Shown: positions 24,418 to 36,588 of the stretch, piece by piece
Layout: each line of letters starts with the position of its first letter
Position numbering within the stretch: position 1 is the first letter of the stretch
Source: Sphingomonas sp. Ag1
GTDB lineage: Bacteria > Pseudomonadota > Alphaproteobacteria > Sphingomonadales > Sphingomonadaceae
Assembly (NCBI RefSeq): GCF_000980895.1
Contig: NZ_LAZX01000094.1
Coordinates: forward strand, 1-64,000
Length of the DNA stretch: 64,000 nucleotides
Direction: 5' to 3'
Translations under genes and position numbers: made by a program
Notes under the pieces: model-generated
What the model was told of the DNA's origin: nothing
Seen by the model: only the letters and a program-made list of their open reading frames with translations
Databases searched by the model: none

Positions 24418-27213
24418 ATGCGTGCATTGATGCTGGCAGCCACAGGGCTGTCGATCGTTTTCGCCAGCGGCGCGGCGACCGCCCAGTCGCGGACCGTGAC
24501 CGACCCGGTCGCGGTGCTCAAGGCAAAGCCGGGCTCCGACTATTTCCTCGCCAATTACAAGCAGATCAGCGAGTGGCTTCAGAAGGTGTCACAGGAAAGT
24601 GACCGGATGAAGCTGGTGAGCATCGGCAAGACCGCCGAGGGTCGCGAACAATATATGGCGATCATCTCGTCGCCAGAGAACATCCGCAACCTTGATCGTT
24701 ATCGCGGCATTGCGCAGCAGCTCGCGCTGGCCAAGGGGCTGACCGACGATCAGGCGAAAGCGCTGGCCGACCAGGGCAAGGCCGTCGTGTGGATCGACGC
24801 CGGGCTGCATGCGACCGAAGTCGTCAACGCGCAAAGCCACGTTCAGCTGATCCACGAAATGCTGACGCGGACTGACCCCGAGACGATGCGCATCCTGAAC
24901 GACACGATCGGGCTCTATGTGTTCGCCAACCCGGACGGGCTGGACCTCGTTGCCGACTGGTACATGCGCCCCGCGGACAAGGCGAAACGCAGCACGAACA
25001 CGATCCCCGTGCTTTACCAGAAGTACGTCGGGCACGATAACAATCGCGACAGCTACGCCTCGCACCAGCCCGAGACTACCAACATGAACCGCGCGGCCTA
25101 TCGCGAGTGGTTCCCCCAGATCCTCTATAACCAGCATCAGACCGGGCCGGTTGGCACGGTGGTGTTCATCCCGCCCTTCCGCGATCCGTACAATTTCAAC
25201 AACGAGCCGCTGGTCATCAACCAGACGGATGCCGTGGGTACGGCGATGCATGCGCGGCTGGTGGCGCAGGGGAAGGGCGGGTCAGTCTCGCGATCGGGCG
25301 CGCCCTATTCGACCTGGTTCAACGGCGGCGTCCGCACGGTCGGCTATTTCCACAATCAAATCGGCATCCTGACCGAGATCATCGGCAGCCCGACGCCGAT
25401 GGAAATCCCGCTCGTGCCGGCGAAGCAGCTCGCCACATCCGATGGCGTGATGACGATCGCGCCGCAGAAATGGCACTTCCAGCAGTCGATCGATTACGTG
25501 AAGGAAATGTCGCGGGCGATCCTCGACTATGCCTCGCGCAACCGCGAGACGGTGCTGTTCAACCGCTACGTCATGGGTCGAAACCAGATCCAGAAGGGTA
25601 GCGAGGATAGCTGGGTTGTCACACCCAAGCGGATCGACGCGGTCAAGGCGGCGGCGGAGCGGCTGAAGAAGGAGAGCGGCGGTAGCGCGCTAGACGATCT
25701 GGCCGGGTATAACACGCGCGATATCGTGCCCTCCACGCTGTACCAGACGATCCTGCGCGATCCACAATATCGCGCGCCGCGCGCGTTCGTGCTGCCGGTC
25801 GACAAGCAGGCGGATCTGCCCACCACGGTGGATTTCCTCAACTCGCTGATCAAGACCGGGGTCGAGGTGGAACGGGCGGACAAGCCGTTCAGCTATGGCG
25901 GCAAACGGTATGCCGCCGGCTCGTACATTGTGCGGTCCGACCAGGCGTTTCGCCCGCACGTGCTCGACATGTTTGAGCCGCAGGACCATCCGCAGGACTT
26001 CGCCTATCCGGGCGGGCCGCCGATCCGGCCGTATGACATCACCGGCTACACGCTGGCGTATCAGATGAACGTCACGTTCGATCGCCTGCTCGACGGCGCG
26101 CCGCAGCATTTCCCGCAAGTCACCGATGTGATCCAGACTCCGCCGGCCGGGCGCGTGATCGGCGACGGTGGGGCGGGTTATGTCGTCAGCCATGCGACCA
26201 ACAACAGCTTCATCCTGACCAATCGGCTGCTGAAGGCCGGAGTGCCGGTGTACTGGCTGAGCCAGGGTGTGACCGTGGGCGGCGAGCAGCTGGCGCCCGG
26301 CGCCTTGTGGATCCCGGCGGGCGGCGCTGCGAGCGGCATTGTCGATGGTGCGGTCAGGACGCTGGGGATCGATGCGCATGCCGTTACCGCCAAGCCTGCG
26401 GGCGACGCGGTGAAGCTGAAGCCGGTGCGGATCGGGCTGGTGGACCATTATGGCGGCTCGATGGCGTCGGGCTGGAACCGCTGGATCTTCGAGAAGTACG
26501 AATTCCCCTACACGCGGGTCTATCCGCAGGAGCTCGACAAGGGCGGACTGAACGCAAAATATGACGTGCTGGTGTTCCAGTCGGACGTGCTGGGACGCGA
26601 GGGGCGGCCGCCACAGAAGCAGCCGGATGCCGCCGACCTGCCGGCCGAATGGCGCGCTACCCTGGGTCATATCACCAGCGAGAAGACGGTGCCGCAGATC
26701 GCTGCCTTCGCCAAGGCGGGCGGTACCGTGATCGCAGTCGGCGGCGCAACACGTCTCGGGGCCGAGATGGGGCTGCCTGTCTACAATGCGCTGACCAGTG
26801 TCGATGCATCGGGCAAGCGCGTGCCACTGCCGAGCACCAAATTCTATGTGCCGGGTTCAGTGTTGCAGGCAAAGGTCGATCCCAGCGACCCGCTGGCGTA
26901 CGGCCTCCCCGAGACGCTCGACATCTTCTACAACAACAATCCGACCTATGCCGCGGTGCCGGGGCAGGCGGGCGTGCGGCGGGTGGCGTGGTTCGCCAGC
27001 GAAGATCCGCTGCGGTCTGGCTGGGCCTGGGGGCAGAAGGCACTGAACGGCACGGCCACCGTGATCGACGGGACGCTGGGGCAGGGCCGGGTTTACCTGC
27101 TCGCCAATGAAGTGACGCAGCGCGGCCAGCCCTATCCGTCGTTCAAGTTCCTATTCAATGCGGCGCTCTATGGCCCGACCCAGTCAGGACAGACCGCTCG
27201 CACGGCGGACTGA
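24418..27213 (+). CDS. Secreted M14 family zinc carboxypeptidase, large
   Basis: 931 residues from ATG 24418, with signal peptide (MRALMLAATGLSIVFASGAATAQ). The N-terminal M14 domain has zinc ligands in DAGLHATEVVNAQ (His, Glu) and in LYNQHQTGP, with substrate-binding RDSY and NMNR segments. The mid-part (about 400-630) has Ser-rich beta structure, and the C-terminal third, beginning VRIGLVDHYGGSMASGWNRW, resembles a glutamine-amidotransferase-like or DJ-1-type domain without an obvious catalytic Cys. Such long three-part M14 peptidases occur in Bacteroidetes and sphingomonads and are presumed periplasmic. Forms a unit with the M20 gene upstream; ends before a double hairpin. Confidence 0.9.
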   Translation: MRALMLAATGLSIVFASGAATAQSRTVTDPVAVLKAKPGSDYFLANYKQISEWLQKVSQESDRMKLVSIGKTAEGREQYMAIISSPENIRNLDRYRGIAQQLALAKGLTDDQAKALADQGKAVVWIDAGLHATEVVNAQSHVQLIHEMLTRTDPETMRILNDTIGLYVFANPDGLDLVADWYMRPADKAKRSTNTIPVLYQKYVGHDNNRDSYASHQPETTNMNRAAYREWFPQILYNQHQTGPVGTVVFIPPFRDPYNFNNEPLVINQTDAVGTAMHARLVAQGKGGSVSRSGAPYSTWFNGGVRTVGYFHNQIGILTEIIGSPTPMEIPLVPAKQLATSDGVMTIAPQKWHFQQSIDYVKEMSRAILDYASRNRETVLFNRYVMGRNQIQKGSEDSWVVTPKRIDAVKAAAERLKKESGGSALDDLAGYNTRDIVPSTLYQTILRDPQYRAPRAFVLPVDKQADLPTTVDFLNSLIKTGVEVERADKPFSYGGKRYAAGSYIVRSDQAFRPHVLDMFEPQDHPQDFAYPGGPPIRPYDITGYTLAYQMNVTFDRLLDGAPQHFPQVTDVIQTPPAGRVIGDGGAGYVVSHATNNSFILTNRLLKAGVPVYWLSQGVTVGGEQLAPGALWIPAGGAASGIVDGAVRTLGIDAHAVTAKPAGDAVKLKPVRIGLVDHYGGSMASGWNRWIFEKYEFPYTRVYPQELDKGGLNAKYDVLVFQSDVLGREGRPPQKQPDAADLPAEWRATLGHITSEKTVPQIAAFAKAGGTVIAVGGATRLGAEMGLPVYNALTSVDASGKRVPLPSTKFYVPGSVLQAKVDPSDPLAYGLPETLDIFYNNNPTYAAVPGQAGVRRVAWFASEDPLRSGWAWGQKALNGTATVIDGTLGQGRVYLLANEVTQRGQPYPSFKFLFNAALYGPTQSGQTARTAD

Positions 27214-27231
27214 TCGCCAGGGAGTTCGATT

Positions 27232-27284
27232 GTCCGCGCGGGTGATCTGGCGCGGACACCCGATCCCGTAAGACGCGCGGGATC
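27232..27284. terminator. Double hairpin between convergent genes
   Basis: GTCCGCGC (27232-27239) pairs with GCGCGGAC (27250-27257), and GATCCCG (27262-27268) with CGGGATC (27278-27284). Two perfect stems lie between the M14 peptidase stop and the convergent hydrolase stop. No T-run; probably a bidirectional terminator. Confidence 0.55.
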
Positions 27285-28077
27285 AGGCGTGGCCCACTGT
27301 CGGGTACGCCATGGCGCGTAGCAGGCCGCGCCGATCGAACGGCTTCCAATCGTCCTCCGGCTGGGCGAGCCGGTCGGCCACCGCATAGAGGACGGCGGGA
27401 TTGACCGGCATGCCGAAGTGGCTGCCGAAGATCTCGATATTGTCAGTGGTGGCACAATGCGGCTCGACGCAATTGGCCCAGGGCACGATGCCGTCGTCGC
27501 GGCTCCAGATCGCGGTGGACGGGACGGTCAGCTGCTGCGCGGCCTCGCCCATATAGCCAAGAGCCACCGGGTCATCGATCTTGTGCCCCGACAGATATTC
27601 GTAGATCCGCCACACCCGCGTCGATCGCGGCGTGCCAGAGAACGGCGCGCCGAGGGTGATGACCTGCCGCACCATGGCCGGGCGACGGTGGGCGATCACG
27701 CGGGCCATGATCCCGCCCAGGCTCCAGCCGACGACGCTGACGCTGCGCCCCTCGGCAGCGTGGATCGCCTCGAGCCGGGCGATCAGCTTCTCGCCCTCCG
27801 ATCCGATCGAACGCGGGCCCCGGTTGCGCCCAAGGTCCCAGCCGTGAACGTCATAGCCGAGCCGGCGAAGGTAGAAGCGCAGGATTCGCGTCGACTTGTC
27901 CGAGGCGTTGAAGCCGGGGATGACGAGGACGGGATGACCGTCGCCATGCGGGACGCTGGCGAGCGCCGGGGCGGCCCAGGGCAGCATGCCGAACTCCAGC
28001 AGCGCGCGGGGCAGTTCGGTAAGCGCCAACAGCGGGGAGGGCGGCGCCACCACCGTGTCCGCCGCATCATTGGCCAT
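27283..28077 (-). CDS. Alpha/beta hydrolase, lipase/esterase-like
   Basis: 264 residues from ATG 28077, preceded by GAGGAGA. Oxyanion-type HPVLVIPGFNASD near the N terminus, nucleophile elbow VGWSLGGIMAR (Ser), acid and His likely in SRDDGIVPW and GSHFGMPVNPAVL. The LGAPFSGTP segment is typical of PGAP1/lipase-like hydrolases that act on lipids, including poly-hydroxyalkanoate- or triacylglycerol-related substrates; precise substrate unknown. No signal peptide, so cytoplasmic. The frame extends ten residues upstream without support. Confidence 0.85.
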   Translation of the reverse strand: MANDAADTVVAPPSPLLALTELPRALLEFGMLPWAAPALASVPHGDGHPVLVIPGFNASDKSTRILRFYLRRLGYDVHGWDLGRNRGPRSIGSEGEKLIARLEAIHAAEGRSVSVVGWSLGGIMARVIAHRRPAMVRQVITLGAPFSGTPRSTRVWRIYEYLSGHKIDDPVALGYMGEAAQQLTVPSTAIWSRDDGIVPWANCVEPHCATTDNIEIFGSHFGMPVNPAVLYAVADRLAQPEDDWKPFDRRGLLRAMAYPTVGHA

Positions 28078-28178
28078 CGTCTGCGTCTCCTCAGGGTCCG
28101 CGAACAACGGACAGAACCGGACAAGGTTCTGCCGCGCAGCCGCTTAATCGTGACTATATGGTGAGGATTACGTGCCGG

Positions 28179-29641
28179 TCACTGCGGATTCGGCGCGGAT
28201 GAGCCCACCAGGGCCGGGGCAGGGACGGCGCCCACCGCGTTGACCGCGAGCTGCGAATCACCGCCCAACGTGCGGTAGAGCGTCACCAAATTCGTCGCGC
28301 GGATCAGGCGGGTCTGCACCAGCTGCTGCTGCGCCGCATAGAGCGAGCGTTGCGCGTCCAGCGTGGTCAGGAACGGCTCCACCCCACCGCGATAGCGCGC
28401 GTTCGACAGCTGGTAGGTGTCTTGCGCGGCGGCGGCGAACCGCTCGGTCGCGGCGAGTTCATCACTGATAGTGCCGCGGCGGGCGAGCGCATCGGCAACC
28501 TCGCGGAACGCGGTCTGGATCGTCCCTTCGTAGCGGGCAAGCGCGGCCTGCTGCTGCGCGCGGGTCTGATCCACCCCTGCGCGCGCCGCGCCACCGGCGA
28601 AGATCGGATAGGCGATGTTGCCGGTCGCGGTCTTGGTCAACGCGTCACTGCTGATCAGGGAGGAGAGCGCCGTGCTGGCAAAGCTGAACAGCCCGGTCAG
28701 CGAGATGCGCGGGAACAGCGCGGCGCGCGCAGCGCCAATTTCGGCGTTGGCGGCGCGCAGATCATATTCGGCCTGCACCACGTCGGGCCGGCGCAGCAGG
28801 ACCTGGCTGTCGAGGCCCGCGGGCAGCTCTGCCACTGTGCCGGCGGCTTCCTCGATCGAGGCGGGCAGAAGCGCCGGATCGATCGGCGCGCCGACGAGCA
28901 GTTGCAGCGCATTGATATCCTGCGCCAGCGCGGTGCGCTGGCTGGCGATATTGGCCTCCGCCGTGGCGAGGATCTGCTCCGCCTGGCGCAGGTCGGTGCG
29001 CGGTGCGATGCCGCCCGACACGCGCGCGCGGGTGAGCTCCACCGATCGCCGTGCGGCTGCGGCGGTGTCCTGCGCGATCTTCAGCAGGCTCTGGTCCGCC
29101 GCATAGGTAAGCCAGGCGCTGGCAACATCGCCGGTCAGCGTCAGGCGGACGGCACGCGCGGCGGCCTCCTGACCGAAATAACGCGCGAGCGCGGCGTCGC
29201 TGAGCGAGCGGACACGGCCGAACAGATCCAGTTCGAACGCGCTCGTTCCCAATGTTGCCTGATAAGTGGTGCCGCCGACGGCGAAATTGCCGCCCGCCGC
29301 CTGCCGGCCGATCTCGCGCCGGGTGATGGTGGCGCCGGTGTCCACCTGCGGGAACAGCTCCGCACGTTGGATGCGGTATTGCGCACGCGCTGCCTCGATA
29401 TTGGCGACGCTGGCGCGAAGATCGCGATTGTTCGCGAGCGCCTGGTCGATGAGGCGCTGCACCCGTGGGTCGCGGAAGATGTCACGATAGGTGACGCTGG
29501 GCAGCGCGGCCTCGCTCTGCTGCAGATAGGCGTCGCCCGTCGGCCACGACGCCGGGACCGGAAGGTCGGGTCGCACATATTTGGGCGCCATGCTGCATCC
29601 GGCGAGCGCGGTGCCGAGCAGAAGCGGCAGGAGGAGGCGCA

Positions 29642-29642
<1 letters not shown>
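28179..29642 (-). CDS. RND efflux outer membrane lipoprotein (NodT/OprM type)
   Basis: 487 residues from ATG 29642. A lipoprotein signal with lipobox LAGC (mature Cys) precedes two OEP repeats typical of TolC-like channels, with the N-terminal PKYVRPDLPVPASWP and the coiled-coil helices rich in Ala, Arg and Gln. Exit duct of the tripartite pump encoded upstream; its ATG overlaps the stop of the transporter gene by one base (TGATG). Order adaptor, transporter, channel is the usual operon. Substrates cannot be told from sequence. Confidence 0.95.
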
Positions 29643-32881
<3,239 letters not shown>

Positions 32882-32882
32882 C

Positions 32883-34109
32883 TCAGCCGCCCTTCGCCTT
32901 CTGCTGTTGCTTTAGCTGTTCGGGCGTGGGGGGCTTGGGCTGCTGCGGCGCCGAGGCGGGGACAGGACGTACCGTGCTGTTGGGACTCAGGCGGGCGGTG
33001 CCCTGCGTGATGACGCGATCGCCGGGGTTGAGCCCGCCGGTCACGATCCAGTTCGCGCCATCGGCGCGGACGGTCTGCACCGTGCGCTGCACGGCCTTGT
33101 TGTTGGCATCAACGACCCACACGGTCGCATTGCCCTGCGGATCGCGCGCGACGGCTTGCTGCGGCACGAGAAACGCGTTGGCCTCGATCGCTTGAGCGAA
33201 CACGGCACGCACGAACATGCCCGGCAGCAGCAGCCCGTCCGGATTGGGGAAGCGGGCGCGCATCGTCACGGTGCCGGTCTGCTGATCGACCACCACTTCG
33301 GAGAATTCGACAAAGCCGGTGCGACCATAATCGCTGCCGTCTTCCAGCTTCAGGCGGACGGCGGCGCTGGCCGGCAATGCGCCGCCGCTGGCGAGTTGCC
33401 GGCGCAGCCGCAACAGGTCGGCCGCGGATTGCTGGATATCGACATAGATCGGGTCGAGCTGCTGGATCGTCGCCAGCGGGTCCGCCTGGCTGGTGGTCAC
33501 CAGCGCACCGACGGTGAACAGCGACCGGCCGATCCGGCCGGTGATCGGGGCGGGAACGGTGGTAAAGCGCAGGTTGACGCGCGCCGTTTCCAGCTGGGCG
33601 CGGTTCTGCGCGATGCTCGCCTCCGCCTGACGCTGGGTTGCGACCGCGTCGGTATAATCCTGCTTGCTGACTGCCTCGATCTCCGCCAGCGGACGGAAGC
33701 GTTCGGCACGCACACGTGCGGCGGCCGCCGTCGCCTGCGCGCTTTGCACCGCGGCCGATGCCTCGTTCACGGCCGCGCGGTACAGGCTCGGATCGATCTG
33801 GTAGAGCGGCTGCCCCTGCCGCACCAGGGAGCCCTCCTTGAACAACCGCTTCTGGATGACGCCGCTAACCTGAGGGCGCACCTCGGAGCTTCGGTAGGCG
33901 AAGGTCCGGCCAGGCAGTTCGGTCATCAGCGGGACACGGGTCTGCTGGACCACGACATAGCCAACCTGCGGCGGTTGCCCGCCGTCACCCTTGCCCGCGG
34001 CCTTGCCCTGGGTTCCGGCGCCCTGATTGCCGGTGTCGCCGCCGCTGCTGCACGCCGCCAGAGCCACCGCGCTGACCAACGCGAGCGTTCGCACCTCTAT
34101 CAACCGCAT
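32883..34109 (-). CDS. RND efflux periplasmic adaptor (membrane fusion protein)
   Basis: 408 residues from ATG 34109 (a TTG one codon upstream is possible). Lipobox VALAAC gives a lipid-anchored periplasmic protein. Domain order: barrel-sandwich hybrid (EVRPQVSGVIQKRLFKEG, IDPSLY), an alpha-helical hairpin (about 100-165, Ala/Glu/Gln rich), the lipoyl return (FTTVPAPITGRIG) and beta-barrel plus MP domains. AcrA/MexA type. First gene of a pump operon. The C terminus is Pro/Gln/Lys-rich (PQQPKPPTPEQLKQQQKAKGG), low complexity. 286 bases separate it from divergent tamA; I see no gene there. Confidence 0.95.
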   Translation of the reverse strand: MRLIEVRTLALVSAVALAACSSGGDTGNQGAGTQGKAAGKGDGGQPPQVGYVVVQQTRVPLMTELPGRTFAYRSSEVRPQVSGVIQKRLFKEGSLVRQGQPLYQIDPSLYRAAVNEASAAVQSAQATAAAARVRAERFRPLAEIEAVSKQDYTDAVATQRQAEASIAQNRAQLETARVNLRFTTVPAPITGRIGRSLFTVGALVTTSQADPLATIQQLDPIYVDIQQSAADLLRLRRQLASGGALPASAAVRLKLEDGSDYGRTGFVEFSEVVVDQQTGTVTMRARFPNPDGLLLPGMFVRAVFAQAIEANAFLVPQQAVARDPQGNATVWVVDANNKAVQRTVQTVRADGANWIVTGGLNPGDRVITQGTARLSPNSTVRPVPASAPQQPKPPTPEQLKQQQKAKGG

Positions 34110-34395
34110 CAATCCTGCTTGCTCGTCAGATCATTAGCCGACCGGGCACACGCGAGTGCACGAACTTTCGCTCGATACATTGACCATGATCTCCGCAGAA
34201 AGCGGCCGCTCCGGTGCGGCAGCCCAGTGGCATCGTTAAGCCTGTCGCGTAATCGCTTTCAAGCGGGGTTGCCACCCTGAACATGTCGCAACTTGTCGCA
34301 CCGGTTACGGTGCGGAAACTTATCGTTCAACAAAGCGTTGGGCCATGCGGGGGGATTCGAAAAATCGGACGTCCCGAGGTTGAGAAGGGGCGTTT

Positions 34396-36588
34396 GTGCG
34401 GTTCAATTCGGGTTGTCATCGGTGGCTCGCGGTTGCGCTGGTTGCTGCATCTTCAGCGGCAGCGAGCGGACAGATGGCAAAGCCGGGGACCGCCCCTGCA
34501 ACTGGACCTGACGCACCCAAATCAGCGACGGCGCCGCAGAATGCGCAAGGGAACGAGCCCATCGTGCCCGATGCCGCATTCGACGCCGCGCTCCCGTCGC
34601 TCTCCGGCGATATCAATGCGCCGCTTGAGCCGATGCCGCCGCAGACCGTGCAGCCGTTGCCCGACGGATCGTCTGCCGCGCCGATCGATGGAAGCGCCAC
34701 CATCCCGCCGCCCGCACCCGAGGACCCGGCGCTGAACCAGCCGTTGCCGCCGCTCAGCGCGACCGACACCGTGCCGCTGCAGACCGCCGAGGACGCCACG
34801 GACAGCGATGCACCCGAGATCCGGTATGAGACGGTGGTCCGCGGGTTGAATGACATCGGATTGGAGGATGAGTTCAATTCGCTGTCTGCATTGCGCGAAG
34901 GCGGCGGCAAGGCGGCCAATGCGACGCAGGTGAATGCGCGCGGGCGCGAGGACGAACAGCTTGCCGTCCGGCTGATGAAGTCGCTCGGCTATTATGATGG
35001 CACCGCGTCGATGGTGCTGGAGACGATCCCCAACGAACCGGGCCGTCTTCGCGTGGTCCTGACCGCGACGCCGGGACCGATATTCAAGCTCGGCACCATC
35101 ACCGTGGTCGCGAACCCGACGGCGCCGCCCAATCTGGTGCGCGAGCAACTGCCCCTGAAGACCGGCGACCCGATCGAGGCCGCGCGCGTGCAGGGGGCAG
35201 AGGCAAATGTCTCGCTCGTGCTGCCGCAGCGGGGCTATCCGTTCGTGGAGGTAGGAGAGCGCGACATCCTGCTCGACGACGAGACGATGACGGGCGATTA
35301 CACGCTGCCGGTGGATACCGGGCCGCGATCGTCCTTCGGCGTGGTGCAGACCGAGGGCGATAACGTCTTCGACCTCGACCATCTCAGCATCTTCCCGCGG
35401 TTCAAGCAGGGCGAATTGTACGACCAGCGGCTGCGCGACGATCTGCGCGAGGCGCTGATCGCGACCGGCCTGTTCGACACGATCAGCGTCGAACCGGTGC
35501 GAACCGGACGGCCGGGCCCGGAGGGGACCGAGCAGATCGACATGATGGTCCGCCAGACCAAGGGGCCGTGGCGCAGCCTGGCGGGCAGTGCTGGTTACGG
35601 CACGGGTGAGGGCGTCAAACTGGAAGGCGGCTGGACACATCGCAACCTGTTCCCGCCGGAGGGCGCCTTGATCCTCGCCGCAGTGGCGGGCACACAGCAA
35701 CAGGGCGCGGCGGCCACGTTCCGGCGGCAGAATGCCGGGCGCCGCGATCGCAGCTTCTTCACCGGCATCACCGCCAGCCATTCCAATTATGATGCATTCG
35801 ATTCCTACACCGGTTCGCTCTTCGCGCGCTGGGCATATGAATCGACGCCATTGTGGCAGAAGCAATTCACCTACGCGTTCGGCGGCGAGCTGATCGCGAC
35901 CAACGAGAGTGTCTTTGACTTCGACCTGAACGAGCGCGTGCGCCGCACTTATGGCATCGCGGCGATCCCGATGCAGACCGTGTGGGATCGGTCGAACGAC
36001 CTGCTCAACCCCACCCGCGGCTTCCGCCTCAAGCTGAACGTCAGCCCGGAGGCATCGGTGCATGGGCAGGTGCGGCCCTATGCGCGCACCATGCTGGAGG
36101 CGACAGCTTATTACCCGGTCACCGACAGCCTGGTGATCGCGGGCCGCGCGCGGGCGGGATCGATCTTCGGCATCTCGCGCGATGATCTGGCGCCGTCGCG
36201 GCGCTATTATGGTGGCGGCGGCGGATCGGTCCGCGGCTACGGCTATCAGCGTCTCGGGCCGCTCGAGCCGGTATCGTCGCTGAAGCCAAACGAGGACGGC
36301 GAGATCAACCTCGCCGATCTGCGCCCGGTGGGGGGACGAAGCATCAACGAATTCTCGCTGGAGGCGCGCTACCGGTTCGGCAATTTCGGCATCGTGCCGT
36401 TCATCGACGCCGGCAATGCCTATGAAAGCACGTTCCCCAATGCGTCTGACCTGCGGTTCGGCGCGGGCATCGGCGGGCGTTTCTACACCAATTTCGGACC
36501 CTTGCGCGTCGACGTCGCCACCCCGCTCAATCCGCGGCCGGGCGATCCCAAGGTCGCGCTGTACGTCTCGATCGGGCAGGCATTCTGA
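34396..36588 (+). CDS. tamA: Translocation and assembly module outer membrane protein TamA (BamA/Omp85 family)
   Basis: 730 residues from GTG 34396, preceded by AAGGGG. An N-terminal signal (around WLAVALVAASSAAASG) is followed by a Pro/Ala/Asp-rich linker of about 100 residues, unusual for TamA, then POTRA domains (about 135-370) and a 16-strand Omp85 barrel (FGVVQTEGDNVF onward). The lid-lock motif VRGYGYQ (about residue 610) sits within GGGGGSVRGY, and the C terminus ends in the aromatic SIGQAF. Its stop overlaps tamB by one base. The pair links inner and outer membranes to help insert outer-membrane proteins and possibly move phospholipid. The barrel domain is typical; only the linker is odd. 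Confidence 0.93.
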   Translation: MRFNSGCHRWLAVALVAASSAAASGQMAKPGTAPATGPDAPKSATAPQNAQGNEPIVPDAAFDAALPSLSGDINAPLEPMPPQTVQPLPDGSSAAPIDGSATIPPPAPEDPALNQPLPPLSATDTVPLQTAEDATDSDAPEIRYETVVRGLNDIGLEDEFNSLSALREGGGKAANATQVNARGREDEQLAVRLMKSLGYYDGTASMVLETIPNEPGRLRVVLTATPGPIFKLGTITVVANPTAPPNLVREQLPLKTGDPIEAARVQGAEANVSLVLPQRGYPFVEVGERDILLDDETMTGDYTLPVDTGPRSSFGVVQTEGDNVFDLDHLSIFPRFKQGELYDQRLRDDLREALIATGLFDTISVEPVRTGRPGPEGTEQIDMMVRQTKGPWRSLAGSAGYGTGEGVKLEGGWTHRNLFPPEGALILAAVAGTQQQGAAATFRRQNAGRRDRSFFTGITASHSNYDAFDSYTGSLFARWAYESTPLWQKQFTYAFGGELIATNESVFDFDLNERVRRTYGIAAIPMQTVWDRSNDLLNPTRGFRLKLNVSPEASVHGQVRPYARTMLEATAYYPVTDSLVIAGRARAGSIFGISRDDLAPSRRYYGGGGGSVRGYGYQRLGPLEPVSSLKPNEDGEINLADLRPVGGRSINEFSLEARYRFGNFGIVPFIDAGNAYESTFPNASDLRFGAGIGGRFYTNFGPLRVDVATPLNPRPGDPKVALYVSIGQAF

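Noticed and set aside
22158..24521. 787-codon minus-strand frame
   Set aside because: Antisense to the racemase and M20 peptidase genes; His/Arg/Gly-rich with no recognisable domain.
34522..36063. 513-codon minus-strand frame
   Set aside because: Antisense to tamA.
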